From Symbiodinium natans (taxonomy: Eukaryota; Sar; Dinophyceae; Suessiales; Symbiodiniaceae), in NCBI GenBank assembly GCA_905221605.1, contig CAJNDS010000269.1, positions 429,267 to 461,766 on the forward strand: a stretch of 32,500 nt of DNA, read 5' to 3'. Under the pieces are notes generated by a model. It had not been told where the DNA came from. It searched no databases and saw nothing but the letters and a program-made list of their open reading frames with translations. Numbering within the stretch: position 1 is the stretch's first letter; each line of letters opens with the position of its first letter. The position numbers were made by a program, and so were the translations under genes. Of the stretch, positions 16,764 through 26,400 are shown in pieces.

Positions 16764-16861
16764 GAGACTGGCCAGCAGCCGTGCGCCAGGTCACCACCTA
16801 CTCGGACAGTTACCTGCCGTACCTCCGACAAAACCCACCCCAGCCGAAGGCCGCGCCCGAG
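16764..16861 (+). CDS. Orphan exon (VTTYSDSYLPYLRQNPPQP)
   Basis: Acceptor cttaag followed by G. It reads DWPAAVRQVTTYSDSYLPYL, then RQNPPQPKAAPE, with nearly all third positions G/C. Donor GTTTCG. One of the clearest orphan exons, but of unknown family. Confidence 0.6.
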
Positions 16862-16965
16862 GTTTCGGGCTTGCGATGCACGAGCCTTAGGTTTAGGGTT
16901 TAGGGTTTAGGGTTTAGGGTTTAGGGTTTAGGGTTTAGGGTTTAGGGTTTAGGGTTTAGGGTTAG

Positions 16966-17010
16966 CAATGGGGCTCAAGTTTGAGGAGCTGCGGGCGGTC
17001 GAGTGCCAGG
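16966..17010 (+). CDS. Orphan exon (MGLKFEELRAVECQG)
   Basis: Directly follows a TTTAGGG tract: the repeat-like ggttag supplies the acceptor. Reads MGLKFEELRAVECQ. A GC donor is likely (GCTTAT). Unrecognised. Confidence 0.5.
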
Positions 17011-17181
17011 GCTTATGGGCTGTTTCTGGGACTCAAGGACCCTAAACCCCAAACCCTAAACCCTACACCCTAAACCCTACACCCTAAACCCTAAACCCTA
17101 AACCCTGAAGCCTCTGAAGCCTGAAGCCTGGTTTGAAGTGTCGAGGTCAGAACGTTACGGACTTCATGTTCACGCCTGCAG

Positions 17182-17223
17182 GATTTTCGGATCCCAAGCT
17201 CACATTGCCCCAGAATGCCTTAA
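17182..17223 (+). CDS. Orphan exon (IFGSQAHIAPECL)
   Basis: Acceptor cacgcctgcag followed by G; possible GC donor GCTGCC. Reads IFGSQAHIAPECL. Unrecognised. Confidence 0.4.
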   Translation, partial: DFRIPSSHCPRMP

Positions 17224-17384
17224 GCTGCCCCCTACAAGCCCTAAACCCTATGGGGTTTAGGGCTTACACCCTAACCCTAAACCTAAACCCCAAACCCCAA
17301 ACCCTAACCCCTAAACCCTAAACCCTAAACCCTAGACCCGATAGGGCTTTGGGACTTTAAAAAGCCCCGAAAGAGCCGCGCCAG

Positions 17385-17429
17385 GCAAGCCTAGAGCAAG
17401 CTGGGCCGGCGCATCGGGTGCAGGCCAGG
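17385..17429 (+). CDS. Orphan exon (ASLEQAGPAHRVQAR)
   Basis: Acceptor ccgcgccag followed by G; donor GTTGCC just before a TTTAGGG tract. Reads ASLEQAGPAHRVQAR in phase 0. It could precede the NYN-like gene at 17718. Confidence 0.4.
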
Positions 17430-17717
17430 GTTGCCGGGTTTAGGGTTTAGGGTTTAGGGTTTAGGGTTTAGGGTTTAGGGTTTAGGGTTGCCGGGGGAGC
17501 TCTGCCCTCTGGGGTCCAGGGCTTGTTGAGTGTGGGGTTTAGGGTTTAGGGTTTAGGGTTTATTGCTTAGGGCTTAGGGCTTAGGGCTTATAAGGTGTAG
17601 GGTTTACGGTCCAGGGCTTATAGGGTGCAGGGTTCAGGGCTTGTTTAGGATTTGGGGCTTATAGGGTTTAGGGCTTAGTGTTTGGGGCTTTTGCGGCCTT
17701 CAGGGTTAGGGCGGCAG

Positions 17718-19685
17718 TCAGACGTTCAGGAGAAGATCGAGAAGCCTGAGGCGCGGGCTCCGGCGGCTTTGCCCCAAGATTTTCGGGGCTCTTTGGGCTC
17801 TCTTGGGGCGGTCCCGACCCTGTTCGCTTGTGTGCCGCTCGTTTTTGTCGCTCTTGCAGTGTTTAGTGTTTGACGAAAAGTTTCATGCACATGAAGCTTC
17901 AACAGCTGCCTGATCGTCGTTCTGGCGTGGGGTGTCGTGGGGTGTCGTGGATCAACTGCACTGACAGCAGTCGCCACATGTCGCCCTAAACCCTAAACCC
18001 TAAACCCTAAACGGTATGTATGAACCTCCTGAGCAGTTTGTTACCAGGAGAAGTACCGGTACACGGTCGCGCAAGCCGAACCAGCTCACGCCTCAGAGGG
18101 ACTAGCGTTTAGGGTTTAGGGTTCATGGTTTAGGGTTTAAAAGTTTAGGGTTAGGGAAACCCATGGAAACCCCAAGCCTTAAGCAGCCATGTGAAGATTC
18201 ACGTGGTGACCTCCGACCGGTAGGACAACACTCGGAGGTTCATGGGGACTCATAACTGTGGGTTTAGAACCACTTGCACCCTAAACCTACAAACTTACAA
18301 CCCCTAAAAACCCTGCAGGCCCTGTAAGCCCGATAAGCCCAATAAACCTAAACCCTAAACCCTAAACCTTACTTCTCAGTGCCCTAATGAACCTTCAAGT
18401 AATTAGGAAGTGTGTAGAGGAAGCGTGTCGGCACCCGCAGCAGGACGACAAGCCTGGTGGGCGCATGCAGATGGACCACTCGGCAACACCGGCCAAGGCT
18501 GGCAATCCTCCACGGTCTTCGGGTTTAGGGTTTCGGGCTCTCCTCTCTGCACTCACACGCGTAGCAAAGGAGCCCTAGCCCTGAGCCCTGAACCCTAGAT
18601 GTTCCTGAGGCGCCCTTTGCACACTCCCGTAAGACTCCCCGCCAGCGCTCTGGAGGGCTCCATGCGGCCCATCGAGTTGGTGGCAGGGGTGAAGTCCAAC
18701 TTCGTGGGCGCCCCGCAATCGGGAGCTGTGTCTGCTATGGGGGGCCTTCATAACTAGAGTAGGGGGGTTCGGCTCGGATTTAGGATTCAGGACGTGGGAT
18801 TTAGGATTCTGGGGTGCCCAAGAATCAGAAACGGAAGGGTCCCAGAACGCATCTTTATCTGGGTCTACCAAATCCTGGGGCCCGCAGCCCCCCACCCCCC
18901 ACCCCGCCCCCATTGTTGGTAGTTAGTGTACGGACTTAGGATTTAAGATTCGGATTTGGGATTCAGGACTTAGGACGGATCCTAGGGTCTGTTTTTCATG
19001 TCCTGTTGATCATGGTGGGGCTAGTGCTTTCCTGCTAGCCTCCCGGGCCGGGGCGGGCACCCACGTTGTGTTTGTTTGGCCGTTCCTTTTTGTAGGCGGG
19101 CATGCACAGACTAGGGGCCTTGGTGTCTTCCGGCTGTGCTGGCCTCCGTACATGCGCAGAGCTTCAAGGGGTGGCGGGTGTTGCTGCGCGCTCATGGTAG
19201 GGGGGTACGTTGCGTACTGTGGACCGTGTCCACCAGTCATCTTACTCGCTTCTGCGGCTGTGTTCCACCATGGTGGTACGCTCTGCGCTGGCTGGGCCAG
19301 CCGGCGCCTGCTCCAAACCATGACGTCGGTACGGGTGGGTGCCCTCTCGCGACCCCGTTGAGGTCGGTGGCCCGCCTCCGATCTACTGGAAAAGCGAGGC
19401 GGGAAGACGCAGAGGTTTGGTTGGGGTTTAGGGTTTGGGGTTGGGGTTTAGGGTTTAGGATTTGGGGTTGAGGGTTTTGGGCTCAGGGTTGGGGTTGAGG
19501 GCTTAGGCTTTAGGGTTTGGGGTTTAGGGCTTAGGGTTTAGGGTTTGGGGTTCAGGGGTTAGGGGTTTCGGTTTTTGGGGTTTAGGGTTTGGGAGTTTTT
19601 TAGGGTTACGGTTTAGGGGTTTGGGGCGTTAATGACGGCCTAATTTGACGACATGTTGGCTTGCAGGGTCACGTCCCCCCGCTGA
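17718..19685 (+). CDS. YacP/Rae1-like NYN-domain protein, 3' part in seven exons
   Basis: Exons 17718-17810, 17860-17907, 18048-18104, 18197-18219, 18444-18482, 18646-18714 and 19667-19685 join in phase (348 nt, stop TGA). The order is: a charged linker SDVQEKIEKPEARAPAALPQ; CLVFDEKFHAHEAST; EKYRYTVAQAEPAHASEG; IHVVTSDRTTSLVGACRW; TTRALEGSMRPIELVAGVKS; then PVTSPR and the stop. A V-V-T-S-D motif, then a Gly-Ala, Trp, small-residue pair and R/K-A-L, resembles the C-terminal half of the YacP/Rae1 NYN domain (mRNA-cleaving nuclease family), and VFD recalls its central strand. The N-terminal DGYNV motif was not found and would lie upstream. Several donors are GC. The intron 17811-17859 is only 49 nt and repeat-free. 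The family call is inference. Confidence 0.45.
18646..18714 (+). CDS. Exon of the NYN-like gene (RPIELVAGVKSNFVGAP)
   Basis: Acceptor ccccgccag, GC donor GCAATC. ALEGSMRPIELVAGVKSNFV has almost only G/C third positions, so the exon itself is secure. Its assignment to the NYN-like gene rests on phase. Confidence 0.65.
18715..19666 (+). other. Long intron-like stretch without telomere units, then degenerate repeats
   Basis: 18760-18970 holds diverged GATTTAGGATT-like units. 18990-19420 is GC-rich unique sequence with overlapping open frames on both strands (97, 103 and 111 codons), none with convincing composition. 19420-19625 is degenerate TTTGGGG/TTTAGGG repeat. I take it as one intron of the upstream gene; an unrecognised mobile-element fragment is possible. 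Confidence 0.4.
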
Positions 19686-19769
19686 GCCCTGAAAGCCCGC
19701 AGTGGGCCCTATACCCCTATCTAAACCTCAACCATCTTCAGCCAAAAACACCACGCGAACCCAAGAACT

Positions 19770-20095
19770 GAGCCCTAAACCCTAAACCCTAAACCCTAAA
19801 CCCTAAACCCTAAACCCTAAACCCTAAACCCTAAACCCTAAACCCTAAACCCTAAACCCTAAACCGAAAGCGCCGAGCCCTTGGCTGACCCAGGCGCGCG
19901 CAAGCTTCACCGTGGACGTCCACGGCGAGTCCGCCGCGCAGAAGTACGGGCTGCCCCGACCTTGGTCCCAGTGTTAAACTGTTAAACCCTAAACCCTTAA
20001 CCCGAAACCCTAAACCCTAAACCCTAAGCCCTAAACCCTGAACCCTAAACCCTAAACCCTAAGCCCTAAACCCTAAACCCTAAACCCGTCCCAGT
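19770..20095 (-). repeat. CCCTAAA arrays flanking the exon at 19894
   Basis: A pure array 19770-19865 (about 13 units) precedes the exon, and 19980-20093 follows it. Confidence 0.93.
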
Positions 20096-21007
20096 GTTTA
20101 GGGGGGTTCAGAGGGGTGGAATATCATGGAAACCCTACACCGGGACCTTAAGCCCCAAGTCCAAAAATGGCCCATGGTTGAGGGTCGCTGTCTCGTCCGC
20201 TCCTAGGCCAACGCAGCCCGCTCCGTTGGCCAAGTTCATGAAGGGGTAAGCGCTGCCCCAGACGAGATCGCGTCGGAGACTTTCTTTAGTTACCCCAGAG
20301 GCTCCAATAGGCCTGACTTAACTCCTCGAATCAGAATTGGGATCCTAACTTAGCACAGGGGTCGCAATAAATACTAATCATCTTCTCTTCTGGTAGGTAT
20401 GCCAAAATATCCCTCCAAAAGCCCTATTCTACCGAGGCCCCTATGTTGTTTCTTTCGGTCTGGAGCTCTGGGTAGTTGGTTTCACCAATCCGAAGCGGCT
20501 CTGCACACGATGCGGCCAGGGAAGCGGCTCCGACGCTCGGTGGGCTTTTAGGGTTTAGGGTTTAGAGTTTAGGGTTTGGGGTTTAGGGTTTAGGGGTCTT
20601 CCCTTGTTTGGGTTTTAGGAGGGGCAATACTGAGGGCCAGTTTTTTCAGGGGGTTTCAAGGGCCATCCTGGGGAAGCTTACTGCAACCTGCCCGAGGCTT
20701 CGGGTTTAGGGTTCTTTGCATTACTCAGGTCTTGCTTGAAGCACTAAACCAGTAGGGTCTAGGGTTTAGGGTTTAGGGTTAGTAGCCCAGAGACTCCGAG
20801 ACCCCTCAACGAAGGAATCTTCCTTAATCATCGGGTCTTGGAATCCTAAACCCTAAACCCCAAACCCTAAACCCTAAACCCTATAAACCCTAAACCCCTT
20901 AGTCATAGGGTCCTGGAGCCTCCGGAAAGGCCTGCAAGAGCTCGGAAGCCCGAACGCGCGAGTTGCTGGATGCAATGCTTGCCGCAGCTGTCAAGGATCG
21001 GTCTTAA
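19894..21007 (+). CDS. Unrecognised gene, 3' exons ending in stop
   Basis: Exons 19894-19964, 20207-20245 and 20520-20539 join in phase. They read ARASFTVDVHGESAAQKYGL, PRPWPTQPAPLAKFMKG, EAAPTL. A final island, 20939-21007, reads SSEARTRELLDAMLAAAVKD, then RS and TAA. The donor at 20246 is GTAAGC. A short exon around 20660-20695 (AILGKLTATCPR) may intervene, since the last junction is not in phase as drawn. The alternative end for the first exon is a stop at 19975-19977 by read-through. No family is recognised. It ends 226 bp before the methyltransferase start, fitting unidirectional gene order. Confidence 0.5.
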
Positions 21008-21233
21008 GACATAAGGGATCCTACGAATTGGGGGTTTAGGGTTTAGGGTTTAGGGTTTAGGGTTTAGGGCGGGTCTAGAATATGAAGGGCCCCTGATTGC
21101 CAAAAAAAACCCCCAAGTCGGCCGAAATGCATCCAAGTCAAAGGTTCACTACATCAAGTTCGCAGCTGCGTACTCTAGAACTCTAGAGCCCACTTCACCC
21201 AAATCCCCTATACGTGTTCCCCATGCCTGCGGC
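21008..21233 (+). promoter_or_regulatory. Spacer between the unknown gene and METTL16-like gene
   Basis: Contains a pure six-unit TTTAGGG tract (about 21031-21068), after which no telomere unit occurs until about 23503. It holds the 5' leader of the METTL16-like gene. No spliced-leader relic or clear core promoter was seen; a trans-splice acceptor AG near 21177-21187 is possible. Confidence 0.35.
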
Positions 21234-22607
21234 ATGCACCCGCGGAACAAGCACCGCGAGTATCTGGACTACCGGGATCTGGCGGCTCGGCAGGTGGGCT
21301 TGAGGCGCTTCGTCTTCGAAAATGCCTGGGGCGGGGCTTCGATCGACTACTCGAACCGCGAGGCCCTTGAAGAGCTGCTTAGTAGTAGAGTCGGTAGCCG
21401 TTAGCCTTTTTTGGGCATTCTGTAATCCCAGCGGAATCCCAAAAGTTAGCCTTTATAATTCCCCCAGGTTACGGGACAACTGAGGTTGACCAGGAGCCTG
21501 CTTGCAGAGTTCTACAGCATTCAGAGCTGGACGCTGCCGAGGGGATACCTTTGCCCCCCTGTGCCCCAGCGTGCCGATTACATCCACACGGTCGCAGACT
21601 TGCTGAACGCTTCCCTGGCCGCGGGCACGGGGGATGACGGAGACGCCAGGCAAGCTACTGAGGCGACTGGACCAGGCATCCTGGGTCTGGATATTGGCAC
21701 CGGGGCGAGCTGTATCTACTCCCTGCTGGGGCTGCGAGAGTATGGTTGGAGCTTCATTGCCAGCGACGTGGATGAGGCCGCGCTGAAGAACGCCGAAGCC
21801 GTGCTGGCAGCAAATGGCCTCTCCCGACAGGTTTGCCTCCGAAGACAGGAGGACTTGGTACCCTTTTGCGTCATTTTTTTGATTCTGGGTTCCCTTATAA
21901 GGCAACCAACCCCGAAAAGGGTACCCCTACTACGATACCAAGAGGACCCCAGGCGCATCTTGCGGGGAGTACTTCGCCGAGGGGAGTCGATCGCCTTCAC
22001 CATCTGCAACCCGCCTTTTCACGAGACGCTGGACCACGCGCACAAAGCTGCAACGACCAAGTGGAGGCGACTCAGCAAAGGCAGGCAGGTGTCGGACGCG
22101 AAGAATTACCAGGGTCAGGAAGTGGAACTGTGCTGCGAGGGTGGCGAGGTGGGCTTTGTCTTGCGTTTGGTGGAAGAGAGCGCGCGGCCGCGATTCCAGC
22201 TGGCATGCCTTTGGTACTCCAGTCTACTTTCCAGGCAGTCGTCCATGAAGCCGATACACCAGCGACTGGGCGAGCTCGGCGCCAAGCGGCGCCGGTTTGA
22301 GATCTGCCAGGGAAGGAACGTAAAGTGGGTCATCGCCTGGAGCTTCTACTCAAAGCACGAGCGAGCGGCAAAGCTACTGGAGATGCTGGAAGCCGGTGGC
22401 AAAGCGGGCGCAACGGGCACCAAGCGAACGCGTGAAGCCGCCTCTGAAGCTGCAGACACGCTTGTCAGCGAGACTGCGTGCGCAAAGCGTTCGAGTGTTC
22501 AAGGACGAAAACTGGATGAGCTGCATGTGGGCTTGGGTGAACTCTCCCATGCGGGAGTAGTCAGACAGAACAGCACCAAACCTTCGGTTCCTTCCGTGAA
22601 TCGATAA
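21234..22607 (+). CDS. METTL16: METTL16-type RNA N6-adenosine methyltransferase
   Basis: Exons 21234-21373, 21485-21857 and 21945-22607, 391 residues. In known family members the enzyme methylates adenosine in U6 snRNA and structured mRNA elements using S-adenosylmethionine. The start MHPRNKHREY matches the family's MHARNRY start. Residues 116-124 DIGTGASCI form the SAM-binding loop, and NPPF (193-196) is the catalytic motif. EGGE and QGRNVKWVIAWSFY follow in family order. Human METTL16 has NPPF at nearly the same position. The ~85-residue tail is Ala/Lys/Ser-rich and lacks the vertebrate C-terminal domain. Intron 1 most likely uses a GC donor (21374), giving EALEELTRSLL; intron 2 is GT-AG. 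Intron 2 has no in-frame stop, so a naive 373-codon ORF reads through it and inserts 29 residues just before the catalytic motif. The neighbours are unrelated. Confidence 0.93.
21374..21484 (+). other. METTL16-like intron 1 (GC-AG)
   Basis: 111 nt. A GC donor at 21374 (or at 21377, adding one Leu) is the only option that preserves frame and homology. The acceptor is AG followed by G. Inside is an imperfect inverted repeat (cttttttgggcattctg with cggaatcccaaaag) and a direct repeat of gttagccttt. Confidence 0.75.
21858..21944 (+). other. METTL16-like intron 2, introner-like
   Basis: 87 nt, GTACCC to AAGAG followed by G. An 11-bp perfect inverted repeat lies at 21857-21867 and 21915-21925. GAGGAC occurs on both sides of the intron (21849-21854, 21942-21947), like a target-site duplication. 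It has no telomere units. Confidence 0.75.
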
Positions 22608-22795
22608 GGCCTAAATAGTCGACGATAGGGTCTTCTTGCGTGTAAGGCGATAAGGATGATTCTTCACGAGAGGGATGTGAGAGGGAAATTGTTTTTTGTT
22701 ATAAGCAGCTTTATACGCGTTTTCAGGCGAGCCCATGTCCCTTGTTGCCGGTGTGGTTGAGGCTGGTTGCAGGATAGTGGTCATGGGTGTGAAAA

Positions 22796-23122
22796 TCATG
22801 CGGTCGCCTCTCCCGCGATACTTTTCTTCTGCGATTGCCAATTGAAGTGCTCGTCCCGATTCAGCGCCTGACCCAGGTTCCGCCGCAAAGCAGGCGATGC
22901 ACCCGAACCCGTGGCGTCGTGCGCTGGGGTGCCAGTAGTACTTGAAGCTGCAGATTTGCTCACTTGCAGTCGTGACTTAGGGGGGCAGCCTTGGTCATGA
23001 AGACATCGACCACAGCCAGAGCTGAACATCCCCATGCCGAGCAGCATCTTCATGCCACATGGTGGGTGGACGGCGCTGCCTGTTTGGCTCTCGAACTCTC
23101 GGGCTAGGCTACACATGGCCAT
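22796..23122 (-). CDS. Possible minus-strand gene, 108 residues, unrecognised
   Basis: A single open frame on the minus strand with an ATG start (MAMCSLAREFESQTGSAVHP). It has a Met/Gly/Cys-rich middle (GMKMLLGMGMFSSGCGRC), a Ser/Thr-rich stretch and a basic/acidic end. Third positions are moderately G/C-rich. It would be convergent with the METTL16-like gene and divergent from the next gene. It could also be chance or one exon of a longer gene. Confidence 0.35.
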   Translation of the reverse strand: MAMCSLAREFESQTGSAVHPPCGMKMLLGMGMFSSGCGRCLHDQGCPPKSRLQVSKSAASSTTGTPAHDATGSGASPALRRNLGQALNRDEHFNWQSQKKSIAGEATA

Positions 23123-23281
23123 GTGTTTGGGGTGGACAAGGGGGAGGGGTCCGTGTCAAGAAATCGGATGGTGCGTAATTGCAAGTGGGCCCCTTACCAA
23201 CACGAGCACATGTGCCGCAACCCGGGTGTGACGACACCGGCAAGGCTTTGAGGCACTTTGAGAGGTGTATACCATTTTTAA

Positions 23282-23345
23282 TATAGTATATATATATATA
23301 TACACATAGTATATATATATATGTATAGATATAGATATAGATGTG
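23282..23345. repeat. TA-rich microsatellite
   Basis: Runs of TATATA broken by TACACATAG and ending in GATATA units. Similar tracts lie at 741-800 and 10034-10078. Confidence 0.9.
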
Positions 23346-23463
23346 TACACCCCACACCACATGTCCTGTACCATGTATATCTACTGCACATGCACCTGCA
23401 AAAGATTGTTGGCTTCGCTTCCCTTCTCCGCCGTTCCGGCTTTCTGCTTCCTTCATGGGCACC

Positions 23464-26400
23464 ATGGACTCGGAGAAGGCTGCGATCCGAAACGCAAGCG
23501 GTTGAGGGTTTAGGGTTCGGAGTTTGAGTTTAGTGTTTAGGGTCCTAACTTCCTTAGGCTCCTAAGCTCTCCGAACCCTAAGCCCGAAATCTTAAACCCC
23601 ATAAGCCCTAATATGAACACTACAAGCCCTATAAGCCCGAATGAGCCGCAGCACGCGACCCCTAGAGACTCCGTTTAAGCCTGGGGCGAGGCGCAGCGCA
23701 TTACCATGCTCGCAGAGAAGCAGAGGACCTGCCCCTACACTGAGACTCCAAAGGTGTTTCGGGTATTTAGAGTGTAGGGTTCAGGTGTTGTAGGGTATTT
23801 CGGGTTTCATTAGGGTATGCAGAGTATGTCGGGTGAAAGAATCTTCCATCAGTGACAACATCGCGACCTAAATATGATTTAGGAGAGATTCCTTGCGCAC
23901 TTGAAGGGTCCACGGTCACTTGTAAGCATAGTTAGAACTGGTTGTAAAGGGTTTAGGGTTGCTTAGGGTTACAGGGTTTAGGGTACATGGGGTTTCGGGG
24001 ATGGGGTGCAGGGTTTGTAGAGCTTAGGGTTTCGACCTCCTCTGGGGCCCCGACGTCTTCCGAGATGCCCGAACGCAGGAAGTCCCTGGCCATCGGTCGC
24101 CAGGATGAGGCCTTGGGGTTTGGGTTTAGGGTTTAGGGTTTAGGGTTTAGGGTTTAGGGTTTAGGGTTTAGGGTTTAGGGTGTAGGGTGTAGGGTGTAGG
24201 GTGTAGGGTTTAGGGTTTAGGGTTTAGGGAGACCAGCGCCCTGCAGAGCCCCCGGAGCAGGCCGACGCGCGGGAAGAGGCGAAGGAGGAGGCCGAGCAAT
24301 CCCGGCAACATGCATAGCTTGGGCGCTCTGGGGTTTAGGGTTTAGGGGTTTAGGGTTTAGTGTTTAGGGTTTAGGGTGTTGCCAACAGAGCCCCCCCCCC
24401 CCCCACCATTTTCCTCGAAAACCCATCGGAGCCCAGGCAAAGATTTCCCAAGAAGGGTTTTTGGATCCACCTCCAATGTCATGGGATAAAAGACTCGTAG
24501 CCCGAAGGATGTACCCCTCGGAGGTCCCCTGAACATACTCCGAATACGGCCCTTCTATTCCCTTAGCAAATTTAGCAAAAAGCCCCCCAAACACAAGGGT
24601 ACAACCTTAGGGGGTGCGAGGTAGAGTTCCCCTAAACCCTAAACCCTTAACCCCCAAACCCTGAACTCGAAACCCCCAATCCCTAGCCTTAAGCCCTAAA
24701 CCCTATTCCCGAATCCCGAAACCCTAAACCCTAAACCCTAAACCCTAAAGCGACCATGTCTTCCGATGTGGTGTCAGGCCCTGGCGCAAGCTTTGACCAC
24801 CGAGTCGATTAGCTCCCTGCCGGCCACAGCACTCGCAAGCCGTCGTGAGTCAAACCCGAGACCCCTAAGCCCTAAGCCCTAAGCCCTAAACCCTAAACCC
24901 TAAACCCTAAACCCTAAACCCTAAACCCTAAACCCTAAACCCTAAACCCTAAACCCTAAACCCTGAACTAAACCCTAAACCCTAAACCCCCACACCCGAA
25001 GCCCTAAACCCGAATCCCTGAGCCCTGGAACGTTTGAGTGCTTATAGGGCTTATTTTGAATAGCCCGCCAACCAAGAATCGACACAAGTGCGTCCCGAAG
25101 ACTTCTTGACACAGGCAGGCCATGGAATCCAACAGAATCCAGAACTGCAACCCGAAGCCCTAAACAGGAACCCCTGAACCCTAAACCATAAACCCTAAAC
25201 CCTAAACCGAGGCTACGACTTCAAGGACGGGCCAGCCGGAAGTCTGCGCGATGGGCAAAACCGCCCCCCTCCCCGCCGGTTTTAGGGTTAGGGTTTAGGG
25301 TTTAGGGTTAGGGTTTAGGGTTTAGGTTTAGGGTGTAGGTTTTAGGGTTTAGGGTTTAGCTTCACCCCTCACCCCCCCCAACGGTCGAAGTGGCAACGGG
25401 GAGCTCTGGAGGGTTTAAGGTTTAGGGTTTAGGGTTTAGGGCCAAGGGTTCAGGGTTTAAGGGTTTAGGGTTGAGGGTTTAGGGCCAAGGGTTCAGGGTT
25501 TAAGGGTTTAGAGTATGTAGGGTTGAGGGTTTGGGGCCAAGGGTTCAGGGTTTAAGGGTTTAGGGTATGTAGGGTTTAGGGCACTTAGGGTTTAGGGTTG
25601 AGGGTTTAGGGCCAAGGGTTCAGGGTTTAGGGCATTTAGGGTGTAGGGATTCAGGGTTTAGGGGTTTCGGGTTGGGGGCCAAGGGTTCAGGGTTTATTCA
25701 GGGTTTAGGGCTTTGAGCTTCGGCTTGAGGGTTCGGGCTGCGTCTCACCTTGGCCTGTGGCAGGACACGTCGACGAGGACGGGCGGGCAGTACCAGGCTG
25801 ACATAAGACGCGAGCCTAATCTGCTACCCTACAGACACATCGAGGCCTCTTGGGTTTAGGGTTTAGGGTTTAGGGTTAGGGTTTAGGGTTTAGGGTTTAG
25901 GGTTTAAGGGTTCAGGGTTTAGGGTTAGCTTAGAGTTTCAATTGTAGCCGACAGTCTCGTCACCCTAAACCCTGGAGCCTCAACATGAGTCGAAGGGTCC
26001 TCTAGAGTCTTCTGGGCCTGTCGAGACGCAAAGCGGTGGCTTCCGAGATTGGGGTACCTTTTTGAGGTCCTTGTTATCTGGGAATACTACTATTCGGGGT
26101 CTATGTTAGGGGTCCAAACCCTAAACCCTAAACCCTAAACCCTAAACCCTAAACCCTAAACCCTAAACCCTAAACCCTAAACCCTATTCCGAAAACCCCC
26201 CCAAGTGCAAAGAGCCACTCTGCGAGGAGGGAGCTGTCGGTCCCTCGATGGCTGCGCCCGTGCTACAACACCTGCTACAACAAGACCTTCAGAAGGAGCT
26301 CCTAGGGGGCGGGGGGGGTTTAGGGTTTAGGGATGATTCGGGTTTAGGGTTTAGGGGGGAGGGACCTTCAGAAGGAGCTCTTGGGGGGGGGGACTCTTTT

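Larger units (their letters stand above)
10382..17429 (+). other. Region of orphan + strand exons, gene(s) not recognised
   Basis: About 20 islands 40-140 nt long lie between telomere-repeat tracts, each opened by AG and closed by GT or GC, with G/C-rich third positions in one + strand frame. Phases agree across some neighbours (13935-14012 to 14593-14650 to 15256-15300, and 16088-16131 to 16232-16313). I could not build one complete chain or recognise a family. The region could hold one large gene or several. Islands not listed separately: 10670-10740, 11507-11550, 12615-12626, 12982-13030, 13140-13200 and 15938-15983. Confidence 0.6.
16020..17720. repeat. Pure TTTAGGG and CCCTAAA tracts between orphan exons
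   Basis: TTTAGGG at 16021-16052, 16137-16183, 16889-16963, 17437-17490, 17536-17700; CCCTAAA at 16707-16755, 17038-17108 and 17255-17335. Each lies between exon islands. Confidence 0.92.
22608..23463. other. Intergenic stretch between METTL16-like gene and next gene
   Basis: Contains a possible minus-strand gene (22796-23122, listed separately), a TA-rich microsatellite near 23280-23345, and the leader of the gene starting at 23464. No telomere-type repeats occur here. Confidence 0.5.

Noticed and set aside
19010-19471. Overlapping ORFs of 97-111 codons on both strands
   Set aside because: Both strands are open because the segment is GC-rich; no motif, and neither frame has a clear coding bias. 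Noted as an unexplained stretch instead.
21453-22009. Minus-strand ORFs of 150 and 97 codons
   Set aside because: Shadows of the METTL16-like exons, whose + strand frame is fixed by homology.
21486-22607. Methyltransferase as a single 373-codon ORF starting at 21486
   Set aside because: It lacks the conserved N-terminus found in the exon at 21234, starts at a non-ATG codon, and includes an intron that breaks the alignment before NPPF.
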